Positions 16,964-25,969 of a DNA stretch of 64,000 nt are shown here, in pieces. This DNA is from COE1 sp910588595 (GTDB taxonomy: Bacteria; Bacillota; Clostridia; Lachnospirales; Lachnospiraceae). The position numbers and the translations under genes are program-made. Within the stretch, counting starts at the first letter, position 1. Each line of letters starts with the position of its first letter. Where the stretch lies: assembly GCA_948957135.1 (NCBI GenBank), contig CARDBT010000016.1, positions 4,713-68,712 of the forward strand, written 5' to 3'. The notes beneath the pieces were generated by a model. That model made no database searches and was not told the origin of the DNA. It was given only the letters and a program-made list of their open reading frames with translations.

Positions 16964-18676
16964 GTGGGATTAAATGTAATCGATGCTAAAATGCTATCAA
17001 AGATGTTTCTTGCCGGAGCAAAAAATTTGGAGCATAAAAAAGAATGGATCAACGAGCTGAATGTCTTTCCTGTTCCGGATGGTGATACCGGCACCAATAT
17101 GTCTATGACGATCATGTCCGCAGCCAAAGAAGTAGCTGCCATAGCCGAGCCCGATATGATTTCTCTCGCAAAAGCAATATCATCAGGTTCTTTGAGGGGC
17201 GCACGGGGGAATTCCGGTGTGATCTTGTCACAGCTTTTCAGGGGATTTACAAAAGTTATCAAAGAATACGATGAGATCAATGTGGCGATTCTGGCTTCCG
17301 CTTGTGACAAGGCTGTGGAGACGGCATACAAGGCTGTCATGAAACCAAAGGAAGGAACGATTCTGACGGTTGCGAAAGGTGCTGCGAAGAGAGCGGGCGA
17401 CCTCGCGATGGCAGGAGAGAAAGATCTGGAGGTCTTTATCGGCGAAGTCATAAAAGAAGCCGACGCTGTTCTGGCGCAGACACCCGAAATGCTTCCTGTG
17501 TTAAAGCAGGCTGGTGTGGTCGATTCCGGCGGACAGGGACTCGTGGAGGTACTCAAAGGCGCTTTCGACGCATTTCTCGGCAAGGAGATCGATCTTTCTC
17601 TAGACATTCCTGCCAAGGCGGCGTCCAAAACAGGCGCAATGACTTCCAATATCGAAGCGCAGGCTAATGCAGAGATTAAGTTCTGTTACTGTACACAGTT
17701 TTTGATCATGCTCAACAAGCCCTTCAACATCAAGCAGGAGATGGATTTCAAGGATTATCTCTCGTCCATTGGTGATTCGATCGTCGTCGTGGCTGATGAC
17801 GAGATCGTCAAGGTGCACGTACACACAAATGATCCCGGTCTCGCGATGCAGAAAGCGTTGCGTTACGGCTCGCTCACGACGATCATCATAGAGAATATGC
17901 GTCTTGAACGCGATGAAAAAGTTTCCGATATGATGGAGAAGCAGATGCAGAGCACAGATCTCCCTGACCGGTCAGAACCAGCGGCTGACAACAGTAATGC
18001 GGGCTCTTCTGAACATAAAGATACCGGCTTTATCGCCGTTTCGATCGGTGAGGGCATGAATGAGATATTCCGTTCGCTTGGCGTGGATCATATTATCGAG
18101 GGCGGTCAGACAATGAACCCAAGCACGGAGGATATGCTCAATGCCATTGAAAAGATCAATGCAGATAATATTTTCATTTTCCCGAATAATAAAAATATCA
18201 TCCTTGCGGCAAATCAGGCAAAACAGCTGACTACAGATAAAAATATTATTGTGATTCCCACCAAAACGGTTCCCCAGGGGATTACAGCGATCATCAACTA
18301 TGTTCCGGATATCTCGATCGAGGAAAACGAGGCTGTCATGACAGAGGAAGTCAAACATGTCGCAACCGGACAGGTGACATATGCTGTGAGAGACACCATG
18401 ATCGACAACAAAGAAATCCATCAGGGTGACTTTATGGGGATAGGAGATAAGGGCATCTTAGCTGTGGGGACTGACCTGCATGATGTTGCTTTTAACATGG
18501 TAAAGGAGATGATGTCCGATGAGTATGAACTGATCAGTATTTACTATGGTGATATCATCAAGGAGGAACAGGCGCAGAAGCTGGCAGATCTGGTCCAGGC
18601 TGAATTTGGAAGCTGTGATGTAGAACTCCAGTTTGGCGGACAGCCGATCTATTCCTACATTATCTCTGCAGAATAA
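16964..18676 (+). CDS. fakA: Fatty acid kinase catalytic subunit FakA (DAK2 domain)
   Basis: FakA phosphorylates fatty acids held by FakB (DegV) proteins, feeding phospholipid synthesis. The N-terminal DhaL/DAK2 domain (about 1-205) carries the Mg-ATP-binding VPDGDTGTNM; a central domain and a DegV-like C-terminal domain complete the 570-residue protein, as in the family. The GTG start is nine bases from AAGGAGG. A DegV/FakB gene follows recG in the same direction, which supports the role. Confidence 0.92.
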   Translation: MGLNVIDAKMLSKMFLAGAKNLEHKKEWINELNVFPVPDGDTGTNMSMTIMSAAKEVAAIAEPDMISLAKAISSGSLRGARGNSGVILSQLFRGFTKVIKEYDEINVAILASACDKAVETAYKAVMKPKEGTILTVAKGAAKRAGDLAMAGEKDLEVFIGEVIKEADAVLAQTPEMLPVLKQAGVVDSGGQGLVEVLKGAFDAFLGKEIDLSLDIPAKAASKTGAMTSNIEAQANAEIKFCYCTQFLIMLNKPFNIKQEMDFKDYLSSIGDSIVVVADDEIVKVHVHTNDPGLAMQKALRYGSLTTIIIENMRLERDEKVSDMMEKQMQSTDLPDRSEPAADNSNAGSSEHKDTGFIAVSIGEGMNEIFRSLGVDHIIEGGQTMNPSTEDMLNAIEKINADNIFIFPNNKNIILAANQAKQLTTDKNIIVIPTKTVPQGITAIINYVPDISIEENEAVMTEEVKHVATGQVTYAVRDTMIDNKEIHQGDFMGIGDKGILAVGTDLHDVAFNMVKEMMSDEYELISIYYGDIIKEEQAQKLADLVQAEFGSCDVELQFGGQPIYSYIISAE

Positions 18677-18697
18677 ACGCAAAGAGAAGAGCGCACT

Positions 18698-20788
18698 ATG
18701 TATTTGAATGATCCGATTACAACACTCAAAGGGATCGGGGAGAAGACTGCAGCTTTGTATCACAAATTAGACATTTTTACGGTAGATGATCTGATCAGGC
18801 ATTATCCCAGAGACTATGAAGAGTGGCGTGATATTGTAAAGATAGGGGAACTGAGGGCAGATCAGGTGCATGCGATACATGCCATGGTCATCAGCGCTCC
18901 CCAGACCGTACATATAAGGAAAAATATGACGATCACCACGCTGCGCGTCAAAGATGACAGCGGCGCCTGTGATATCATTTATTTTAATATGCCTTATATC
19001 AAAAATAATGTTCAGCCGGGAAAAAAGTATATCTTTCGCGGGCGTGTGATGTTGAAAAACAACCGCATGACTATCGATCAGCCCAAAATCGTAAGCCCGC
19101 ACGAGTTTACACAGAATGTGAACAGGCTTTCTCCGATCTATCCGACTACAAAAGGTCTCTCGATCGCTGCGATCACCAAAGCAGTTCATGCGGCGATCGA
19201 TACTCTGGACTTTGTCCAGGACTATATACCCGAATCCATGCGAATGGAATATGGTCTTTCTGATCTCAAGAAAGCTCAGTCTGGAATCCACTTCCCCGCA
19301 GACCGGGAAATGATGATCGCCTGCAGGAAGCGGATTGTATTTGAAGAATTTTTGTTTTTTATCGTGTCTGTCATGATTTTAAAGGATATGGCAACACAGG
19401 AGATCAATGATGCTCCGATGATGCGGATCGATGCCTGTCAGGATCTTATTGAGAGGCTTCCCTACCAACTCACGAATGCACAAAAAAGAGTATGGAACCA
19501 GATTGAGACTGATCTTTGTTCGACGCATCTCATGAACCGGCTGATCCAGGGAGATGTCGGCTCCGGCAAGACGATCGTTGCAATCCTTGCGATGTTCATG
19601 TGTGTGATGAACCATCATCAGGCAGCATTTATGGCACCTACAGAAGTACTTGCAAAGCAGCATTATGAATCTATCATGAAATTGGTCGAGGAGTATGATC
19701 TGCCTTTTAAACCGGTAGTATTAACGGGCTCTTTGACAGCAAAGGAGAAGCGCAGGACAAAGGAGAGTATCATTCTTGGCACCTGCAATGTCATTGTCGG
19801 CACACAGGCTCTGCTGCAGGACGACGTCGATTTTTATGACCTGCGGCTTGTCATCACAGACGAACAGCACCGTTTCGGAGTCAAGCAGCGCGAGACATTT
19901 GCCCAAAAGGGCATACAACCACACATTCTCGTCATGAGTGCAACGCCGATCCCCAGAACACTTGCCCTTATTTTATACGGGGATCTGGACATCTCAGTGA
20001 TGGATGAACTGCCGGCAAACAGGCTTCCTATCAAGAATTGCGTCGTCAATACGGATTTTCGGAAAAAGGCATACGAGTTCATCGCAAAGGAGGTCGCAAA
20101 CGGCAGACAAGCCTATGTGATCTGTCCCATGGTTGAGGCAAACGAGGAGCTCATGGGAGACCAGCCGGTTCTTGAGAATGTTATAGAATACACAGAGAAA
20201 CTCAAAAAGGCACTGCCGGATACAGTGCGGGTGGAGTACCTCCACGGACAGATGAATCCAAAGGCAAAAAATTATGTGATGGAAGAGTACGCTGCACATC
20301 ACATCGATGTCCTGGTGTCCACCACCGTGATCGAGGTTGGGATCAATGTGCCCAATGCCACGGTAATGCTGGTGGAAAATGCAGAGCGTTTTGGACTTGC
20401 ACAGCTCCATCAGCTCCGGGGACGTGTGGGGCGCGGCAGGGAGCAGTCATACTGCATTTTTATCACGACGACGGACCAGAATGATACTATGGAACGACTG
20501 CAGGTGCTCAACAAGTCAAATGACGGATTTTTTATCTCATCAGAGGATATGAGGCTGCGCGGTCCCGGTGATCTGTTTGGCATTCGGCAGAGCGGTCAGT
20601 TTGAGTTCAAACTGGGTGATATTTATCAGGATGCTGCGATCCTGCAGGAAGCACAGGAATGTGCTGCAAAGCTGTACGATGCCTATATGCATGATCATGC
20701 GTCCACGGACGAAACTAATGAATATTATAATTTTTGGAAATATTATGAGGAGAACGTCAATACGAATGTTGACTTTATCAATATCTAA
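18698..20788 (+). CDS. recG: ATP-dependent DNA helicase RecG
   Basis: RecG remodels stalled replication forks and junctions. The 696-residue protein has the N-terminal wedge/OB domain, Walker A GDVGSGKT, the DEQHRFGV box (DEAH-like), motif III MSATPIPRTLAL and the C-terminal helicase domain with QLRGRVGRG. All expected motifs are intact. It follows fakA by 21 bases. Confidence 0.97.
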   Translation: MYLNDPITTLKGIGEKTAALYHKLDIFTVDDLIRHYPRDYEEWRDIVKIGELRADQVHAIHAMVISAPQTVHIRKNMTITTLRVKDDSGACDIIYFNMPYIKNNVQPGKKYIFRGRVMLKNNRMTIDQPKIVSPHEFTQNVNRLSPIYPTTKGLSIAAITKAVHAAIDTLDFVQDYIPESMRMEYGLSDLKKAQSGIHFPADREMMIACRKRIVFEEFLFFIVSVMILKDMATQEINDAPMMRIDACQDLIERLPYQLTNAQKRVWNQIETDLCSTHLMNRLIQGDVGSGKTIVAILAMFMCVMNHHQAAFMAPTEVLAKQHYESIMKLVEEYDLPFKPVVLTGSLTAKEKRRTKESIILGTCNVIVGTQALLQDDVDFYDLRLVITDEQHRFGVKQRETFAQKGIQPHILVMSATPIPRTLALILYGDLDISVMDELPANRLPIKNCVVNTDFRKKAYEFIAKEVANGRQAYVICPMVEANEELMGDQPVLENVIEYTEKLKKALPDTVRVEYLHGQMNPKAKNYVMEEYAAHHIDVLVSTTVIEVGINVPNATVMLVENAERFGLAQLHQLRGRVGRGREQSYCIFITTTDQNDTMERLQVLNKSNDGFFISSEDMRLRGPGDLFGIRQSGQFEFKLGDIYQDAAILQEAQECAAKLYDAYMHDHASTDETNEYYNFWKYYEENVNTNVDFINI

Positions 20789-20851
20789 AATGAATATTTG
20801 ACCGGTACTGTGACACATGGAGCAGTTACGGATCTAAAGGGAGAGAAGGAT

Positions 20852-21721
20852 ATGTCGAAAATAGCAATCGTTACAGATAGTAACAGTGGTATCACACAGG
20901 ATCAGGCGAAGGAAGTCGGTATACATGTACTGCCGATGCCTTTCATGATCGATGGGGAAACTTTTTATGAGGAAATCACACTCAGCCAGGATGAGTTTTA
21001 TCAAAAACTTGCGCAGAATGCAGACATTTCCACCTCACAGCCATCGCCGGAATCTATCACACAGCTCTGGGATACGCTCCTGAAGGAAAATGATGAGATT
21101 GTCCATATCCCGATGTCTAGTGGATTGAGTGGTTCCTGTCAGACCGCGGTCATGCTGGCACAGGATTATGAGAATAAAGTCCATGTCGTAAATAACCAGC
21201 GCATCTCTGTCACGCAGAAGCAATCTGCGTTTGATGCCATGGAGCTTGCAAAAGAGGGGAAGAGCGGCAGTGAGATCAAGGATATACTGGAGGCAGATAA
21301 GTTTAATTCCAGCATCTATATCATGATAGATACCTTGTATTATCTGAAAAAGGGCGGCCGCATCACGCCGGCGGCAGCGGCGCTTGGAACCTTGTTACGG
21401 CTCAAACCGGTACTCCAGATACAGGGCGAAAAGCTCGATGCTTTCGCGAAAGCGCGGACTGTGACGCAGGCGAAATCCATCATGATCAACGCGATCAAGA
21501 ATGATATCGAGAAGCGGTTTGGCGGACTTACGCCGGACAATCAGATTTATCTGGCTCTTGCCCACACGCAGAATGAGGAAGCAGTACAGGTTTTCAAGGA
21601 GGAGGTACATGCGCAGCTTCCTGACTATCCGATCGTGGCGGTCGATCCGCTGTCCTTAAGCGTATCCTGTCATATCGGTCCGGGCGCGTTGGCGGTGACT
21701 TGCTGCAAGAAGCTGAGATAG
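20852..21721 (+). CDS. DegV family fatty acid-binding protein (FakB-like)
   Basis: From the ATG at 20852 (GAGAAGGA upstream) the protein has 289 residues. It shows the DegV pattern IVTDSNSGI near the N-terminus, then PMSSGLSGSCQTA, and a C-terminal half with KKGGRITPAAAALGTLLRLKPVLQ. DegV proteins bind a fatty acid and present it to FakA, encoded two genes upstream. A strong terminator ends this transcript. Confidence 0.9.
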   Translation: MSKIAIVTDSNSGITQDQAKEVGIHVLPMPFMIDGETFYEEITLSQDEFYQKLAQNADISTSQPSPESITQLWDTLLKENDEIVHIPMSSGLSGSCQTAVMLAQDYENKVHVVNNQRISVTQKQSAFDAMELAKEGKSGSEIKDILEADKFNSSIYIMIDTLYYLKKGGRITPAAAALGTLLRLKPVLQIQGEKLDAFAKARTVTQAKSIMINAIKNDIEKRFGGLTPDNQIYLALAHTQNEEAVQVFKEEVHAQLPDYPIVAVDPLSLSVSCHIGPGALAVTCCKKLR

Positions 21722-21757
21722 GTCTAAGGTCGGAAATACAGCAGATAGGATTACAGC

Positions 21758-21804
21758 AACTAAGCTGGCATTTGAACTTCAAATGCCAGCTTAGTTATTT
21801 CTTT
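21758..21804 (+). terminator. Terminator after the DegV gene
   Basis: A near-perfect 39-base palindrome (21758-21796) followed by ATTTCTTTTT. Very strong. Confidence 0.85.
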
Positions 21805-21874
21805 TTCATCGAGAAGAGCAGCATTGCTATCATCAAGAAGTTTGTCTGATACAAAGTTTTTAAATAATTGAAAA

Positions 21875-21906
21875 ATTGTGTATATTTTTCGAAAAACATA
21901 CACAAT
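21875..21906. repeat. 32-bp near-perfect palindrome upstream of the flagellin gene
   Basis: ATTGTGTAT-A-TTTTTCGAAAAA-C-ATACACAAT: both 16-base halves match except at one position. No T-run follows, so it is not an ordinary terminator. It lies in a 470-bp gap (21722-22195) that otherwise holds the DegV terminator, a short open frame (ATG 22053, 17 codons, with GGAGG too close) and the flagellin promoter. It may be an operator. Confidence 0.55.
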
Positions 21907-22071
21907 ATATTAACTTTTCTGAATATTACGCCAATCTAATAATATAGAAGAGTATTTATGTTGACCTGCGTCTTAAAGTAAATAGTAAACATATTTGTGT
22001 TTCCTGTAAGATTTTGTCACATGAAAAATTTTCAAGTTTTTATGGGGAGGTGATGTTAAAACAAAGGACAA

Positions 22072-22100
22072 TTGACATGAAATATTTCGGGAAACATTAT
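22072..22100 (+). promoter_or_regulatory. Candidate flagellin promoter (sigma-A type)
   Basis: TTGACA (22072-22077), 17 bases, CATTAT (22095-22100), about 90 bases before the start codon. I did not find a convincing sigma-28 (FliA/SigD) promoter here, which would be the usual control of flagellin. Confidence 0.45.
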
Positions 22101-22195
22101 GAATAAGGATGTTTATAGTGCGGTGCAACATATGAGGATAAAAATATTCTGTTGTATGCAACATTCAGACAAGGAAGTTAAGGAGTGTGCAGATA

Positions 22196-23725
22196 ATGAT
22201 AATTCAACATAACATTTCAGCATTCAATGCAAACAGACAATTAAATATTGTTCAAAAAACGGGTTTAAAATTGGCGGAAAAACTTTCCAGCGGATATCGG
22301 ATCAATCGTGCGGCGGATGATGCTGCAGGATTGAGTATATCGGAAAAAATGCGCAAACAGATTCGAGGACTTACCAAGGCTGGTGAAAATGTTGAGGATG
22401 GTATATCATTATGCCAAGTCGCTGACGGCGCGATGGCAGGAATGCATGACATGACAAACCGGATGAATGAATTATGCATACAGGCTGCGAATGGAACAAA
22501 TTCAGCAGGCGACCGTTCTTATATTCAGCTGGAAATAGACAGCATTGTGGAGGAATTTGGCAGGATCATCAATACAACCCAATTTAATGAGGTTTACATT
22601 TTTAAGGGTGATGAGGCTTTTCAGGCATCGGCTGGAAGCGAGGTTGAGTATGCACCGATTGGTTCTGGTGCTTCTACTGGTATTGGAGCTGTAGACGGCA
22701 TATCAGTATATCATGATGACAAATTACTAGACAGCGTAACCTTTGGCCCTGACTGGGTGCAAACCAGTCCTGACAGACTTAGTGCAGGAGAATACCGCAA
22801 CTGTGCATGGATTGATTTCACAGACTTTACAGCAAGCTCGCGGGATCAATTCATCTCAAAACTAAATGGAGAGGGATTTGACTGGTCTTGTTGTTCCTGT
22901 GGTCCCCATGCCGGTATAAAGTTTGTATCAGGAGTATCTGCAGGCGCTAATAAGTCTGATGGGGATATTTCTTATAATCACATTTCTTTTTCAACATTAT
23001 TCTCTGCAGATGAGCTTGTCAAGATAGATCTTAATAGTATATGGGATAAGTATCAGACTGGGAGCAGTTCACTGGGAGCAGTTCTTTGTGAAGCGATTAT
23101 AGATGTCATAGATCATGTTACTGGTCAATTTTTAGGTTCCATGGGATGTTTTAATACTTCCTGTGCCTACAAACAGGGAACAGGCAAATTTTATATTATA
23201 TATAATCAACATTTTCACCCAGACGGCGGCATGTCAACATTTCACACAGTACCAAGAAATGATGCAGGAATGCTAGATTATAAGTATAAGCCGGTCCCGC
23301 CCAAGGTCGGACAAATTACCACACAGCAACTCGCCATACATGCCGGATCAGATGCAGATGGAACAAACAAAGTGATTATGAAGATGCCGACATTTACCAA
23401 TCAAAATCTGAAGATAAACAGTGTTAGTGTTCTCACGGAAGATCTCGCGACAAATTCTATTGATGTTCTTACAGATGTACTGCGGATGATTTCCTCAAGC
23501 AGAAGCCGCATCGGTGCATATCAGAACCGTCTGGAACATACAGCTTTGAATTTAGACAATATTGTCGAAAACACAACCGATTCAGAATCCAAAATCCGTG
23601 ATACCAATATGGCAGATAAAATGGTACAGTATTCTAATATCAGCATACTGACACAAGCAGGACAATCCATGCTAAGTCAGGCAAATAACAGGACACAAAA
23701 TATTTTGTCGCTGTTGAGTGCATGA
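22196..23725 (+). CDS. Flagellin with an unusual cysteine-containing central domain
   Basis: The first 150 residues (MIIQHNISAFNANRQLNIV..., LSSGYRINRAADDAAGL) and the last 85 (RIGAYQNRLEHTALNLDNI..., SQANNRTQNILSLLSA) are classic flagellin D0/D1, so the protein should polymerise. The ATG at 22196, ten bases after AAGGAG, gives 509 residues. The middle (about 150-420) is not the usual surface domain: it holds seven cysteines (including SCCSCG), several His, and acidic patches; two more Cys lie in the N-terminal domain. Cysteine is rare in flagellins. No HExxH protease motif is seen. There are no other flagellar genes nearby, so this may be an accessory flagellin. Confidence 0.88.
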   Translation: MIIQHNISAFNANRQLNIVQKTGLKLAEKLSSGYRINRAADDAAGLSISEKMRKQIRGLTKAGENVEDGISLCQVADGAMAGMHDMTNRMNELCIQAANGTNSAGDRSYIQLEIDSIVEEFGRIINTTQFNEVYIFKGDEAFQASAGSEVEYAPIGSGASTGIGAVDGISVYHDDKLLDSVTFGPDWVQTSPDRLSAGEYRNCAWIDFTDFTASSRDQFISKLNGEGFDWSCCSCGPHAGIKFVSGVSAGANKSDGDISYNHISFSTLFSADELVKIDLNSIWDKYQTGSSSLGAVLCEAIIDVIDHVTGQFLGSMGCFNTSCAYKQGTGKFYIIYNQHFHPDGGMSTFHTVPRNDAGMLDYKYKPVPPKVGQITTQQLAIHAGSDADGTNKVIMKMPTFTNQNLKINSVSVLTEDLATNSIDVLTDVLRMISSSRSRIGAYQNRLEHTALNLDNIVENTTDSESKIRDTNMADKMVQYSNISILTQAGQSMLSQANNRTQNILSLLSA

Positions 23726-23764
23726 GAGAAAACTTTACATACAATTCCATAGGAATTACGGGAG

Positions 23765-23797
23765 AAAAAAGCAGGCTTAAACACCTGCTTTTTTCTT
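23765..23797 (+). terminator. Terminator after the flagellin gene
   Basis: AAAAAAGCAGG (23765-23775) pairs with CCTGCTTTTTT (23784-23794), 8-base loop, T-run. Confidence 0.85.
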
Positions 23798-23809
23798 AGT
23801 TGTTAGGGC

Positions 23810-24425
23810 TGGCCCTGTTTTCCATTATTCTGCCTTGCAAAATGATTTGAAGCCAGAGCAGGAGGAAAACGTTTCTGAAAGACTGGAAACAGGCGAAAAA
23901 GCCGCTAATGCACCAATACTGTACCCGGTAGAAAATGCAAGGCATGATTATACATTGGGGAATGGAGGGTTGAGAGTTGCGGCGACAATGGCTGACAAGC
24001 CTGTGCAGAGGGCATCGTTAAAAGAGAAGCTGGCGGCATACAAGGCACAGGTATCTGGAGCAGGGCAGATACAGAAAAAGAGAAAAGTAAGGAGGAAACA
24101 CTGTAACAATCAAAAAAATCAAAATTCAACCATTGTCCGGGCTAACAATTATAAAACAAAACACCTGTTGGGAAATAAAATCATTTTGGCGCATATTCTG
24201 GTAAAGACGGTTGATGAGTTTAAGGGAATGAACCCGAAAGACGTGGAATCCTATATTGAAGGAGAGCCGTTTATCAGCGTGGTTCCGGTGGAGCCGGGGC
24301 TGACCAATGTGGAAAAAGAAGAAAACGGGCAGCGCATTGTCGGAATGAATACGGAAAATGCTGAGATCAACGAGGGTCTTATATCAAAAAGCGTGAGCCT
24401 GTACTGGCATAATCACAGTAACTAA
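23810..24425 (+). pseudogene. Chimeric mobile-element remnant (DUF4316-like tail joined to Rpn-like nuclease head)
   Basis: One open frame carries two unrelated fragments. The first (to about 24085, SALQNDLKPEQEENVSERLE ... RASLKEKLAAYKAQ) looks like the C-terminal end of the DUF4316/YodL-type proteins of clostridial integrative elements. The second (from about 24160, HLLGNKIILAHILVKTVDEF ... RIVGMNTENAEINEGLI) looks like the N-terminal part of a PD-(D/E)XK nuclease family transposase (Rpn-like), cut off before its catalytic core. There is no proper start with ribosome site; an AAGGAGG at 24089 marks where another gene once began. I read this as debris of an excised or decayed element. Family assignments are from memory of sequence patterns. 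Confidence 0.6.
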
Positions 24426-24501
24426 ATAACACAAGTGGTAAAGCAGTGATTTGTTTTTGTATAAGAAAACAATTTGCTGTTTTTTCTGTTTTCGGGAAGA
24501 G

Positions 24502-24531
24502 AAAGACAGTCATAACAGATTGTCTTTTTTT
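24502..24531 (+). terminator. Terminator immediately upstream of the group II intron remnant
   Basis: AAAGACA (24502-24508) pairs with TGTCTTT (24521-24527), followed by a T-run to 24531. The intron begins five bases later, the preferred insertion context of class C group II introns. Confidence 0.65.
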
Positions 24532-24535
24532 CGTG

Positions 24536-24794
24536 GTGCGCCCGGCGGCGCACGTTTCTAACCAGTGCAAGTCTGGAATCCGCCAGGTAGTGGGATGTGT
24601 AAATATAAGAACTTCCGTGGACATAGAAAAAGAGCAGAGGAATGGCTCTCGACTGTCAGGAAGCGGGAGCGGAAACTGTTTGCTCATTGGGATAGGATGT
24701 ATTCGTATTGTTAAATGATAGGAGCCGTATGAAGGGAGACTTTCACGTACGGTTCTGTGAGAAGTTTGAGGTGAAATCCCTCTTACTTACTTGA
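24536..24794 (+). mobile_element. Internally deleted group II intron
   Basis: The 5' end (GTGCGCCCGGCGGCGCACG from 24536) matches bacterial group II introns. Domain V is intact at 24722-24755 (34 bases, GAGCCGT ... ACGGTTC), followed by a domain VI-like stem with a bulged A region; the 3' end is near 24790 but not exactly placed. Between them only the last 34 codons of the intron-encoded reverse transcriptase remain (24610-24714: NFRGHRKRAEEWLSTVRKRE, then KLFAHW). Most of domains I-IV and the enzyme are gone, so it cannot move by itself. Its position just after a terminator suggests class IIC. Confidence 0.82.
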
Positions 24795-24804
24795 CTGAGA
24801 GGTC

Positions 24805-24830
24805 GGGATTTCTCAATTAAGAGAAATCCC
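24805..24830 (-). terminator. Terminator of the secreted protein gene
   Basis: GGGATTTCTC (24805-24814) and GAGAAATCCC (24821-24830) form a perfect 10-bp stem with a 6-base loop, three bases past the stop codon of the reverse-strand gene. The T-run is weak. Confidence 0.55.
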
Positions 24831-24832
24831 TC

Positions 24833-25936
24833 CTACTCGATTTGCTGTTCTACGGGAGCGCTCTGTGCGTTCACGATATTGTATTCAGGGAGCATGTGCA
24901 GACCGTTCCAGATGTTGTTTATCTCCTTGCCATCAACGACGACCACATTATCCTCGATCGTCATCTTTCCATCACTGTACATACCATAATTCTGGTAATA
25001 CTCAGAATCTAAAGTAACATATCCATTGCCTATTCCTCTGATCTTGCGTTTCCCCTCCTCTAGATACACAAACTGTCCCATGTGCTCCGGATCCTCATAC
25101 CATCCGTTGAGCTCTGTATTAGGATTGCGCTCGTACTTGCCATATCCAAAATACATTTTGTGCTTTTCCTGTGCTTCCTGGTCAAGTGCGACTGCTTTGA
25201 TCTCTGTATTGGGTGCATCCACCTGATAGATGAACCACAGACATGCGAAATTATCACTATTATACAGAGGAACACTGATCAGTTCGGGAACTTCATGTTT
25301 GACCGTCCGGTTATTTTTGATTTCGTGCAGAGGGATAAAGATCTCTTTGTAGATCCTCAGATTATAGGTCCAGTCATCGGCGGTCGTACCAGCATAGTAC
25401 TGCGTTTCCTGTATGTTTTTTTCTATCTGCTGTGCCGACAGCACTGTATTGCCAGTAAACCTGTTGCGTACAGATGCCTCATCGTTGTAAGTCACAACAA
25501 GATTCTTGGGTACCATATTGATCTTATCCCCGGCCTTTGCACGCACGCAGATGTCGCCGTAATCGCCTGCAAGGTGTGTATCCTCTATCCCGATCGTGAC
25601 ATATCCATCAAATGGCATGATGAAGTAAGCATCTTCCTTTACGACCTGGCAGGAGACGGTCTTTACATCATCTGGAATACTCCCATCAGGCATCGCCATA
25701 GGCCAGTTGGAATGGGGGAGCATGTGATCGATGATGTATTGTCCGTTTACAGACAGTACATCTGACCCGTCTCCATTCCTCATCTCGACAGCCGTATCCT
25801 CATTCCAGTCAAACGTTTGATTTCCGATCCATCCCATCCAGTCAAACGGCTTCTGCGGGGAAGCCTGAGCGATGCTGCTCATGCTCCCTGCCAGTATGAC
25901 TGCTGAGAGAGCGATACTCATAAATTGTTTTTTCAT
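24833..25936 (-). CDS. Secreted protein of unknown function
   Basis: From the ATG at 25934-25936 (AAGGGGG upstream) the protein has 367 residues. It starts with a clear signal peptide (MKKQFMSIALSAVILAGSMS, cleavage likely after AQA). The mature part is rich in aromatic residues and beta-like segments (CLWFIYQVD, GNGYVTLDSEYYQNYGMYSDG) and mixes acidic and Trp/Tyr patches; it may bind a surface or a glycan, but I recognise no family. It lies 33 bases behind pta on the same strand and may share its transcript. Confidence 0.8.
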   Translation of the reverse strand: MKKQFMSIALSAVILAGSMSSIAQASPQKPFDWMGWIGNQTFDWNEDTAVEMRNGDGSDVLSVNGQYIIDHMLPHSNWPMAMPDGSIPDDVKTVSCQVVKEDAYFIMPFDGYVTIGIEDTHLAGDYGDICVRAKAGDKINMVPKNLVVTYNDEASVRNRFTGNTVLSAQQIEKNIQETQYYAGTTADDWTYNLRIYKEIFIPLHEIKNNRTVKHEVPELISVPLYNSDNFACLWFIYQVDAPNTEIKAVALDQEAQEKHKMYFGYGKYERNPNTELNGWYEDPEHMGQFVYLEEGKRKIRGIGNGYVTLDSEYYQNYGMYSDGKMTIEDNVVVVDGKEINNIWNGLHMLPEYNIVNAQSAPVEQQIE

Positions 25937-25969
25937 AGTATAGTCCCCCTTCACTCTGTAAAAAGAATC

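Noticed and set aside
22053..22106. 17-codon leader peptide before the flagellin gene
   Set aside because: GGAGG lies only about two bases from its ATG and the flagellin promoter starts inside it; no evidence that it is translated.
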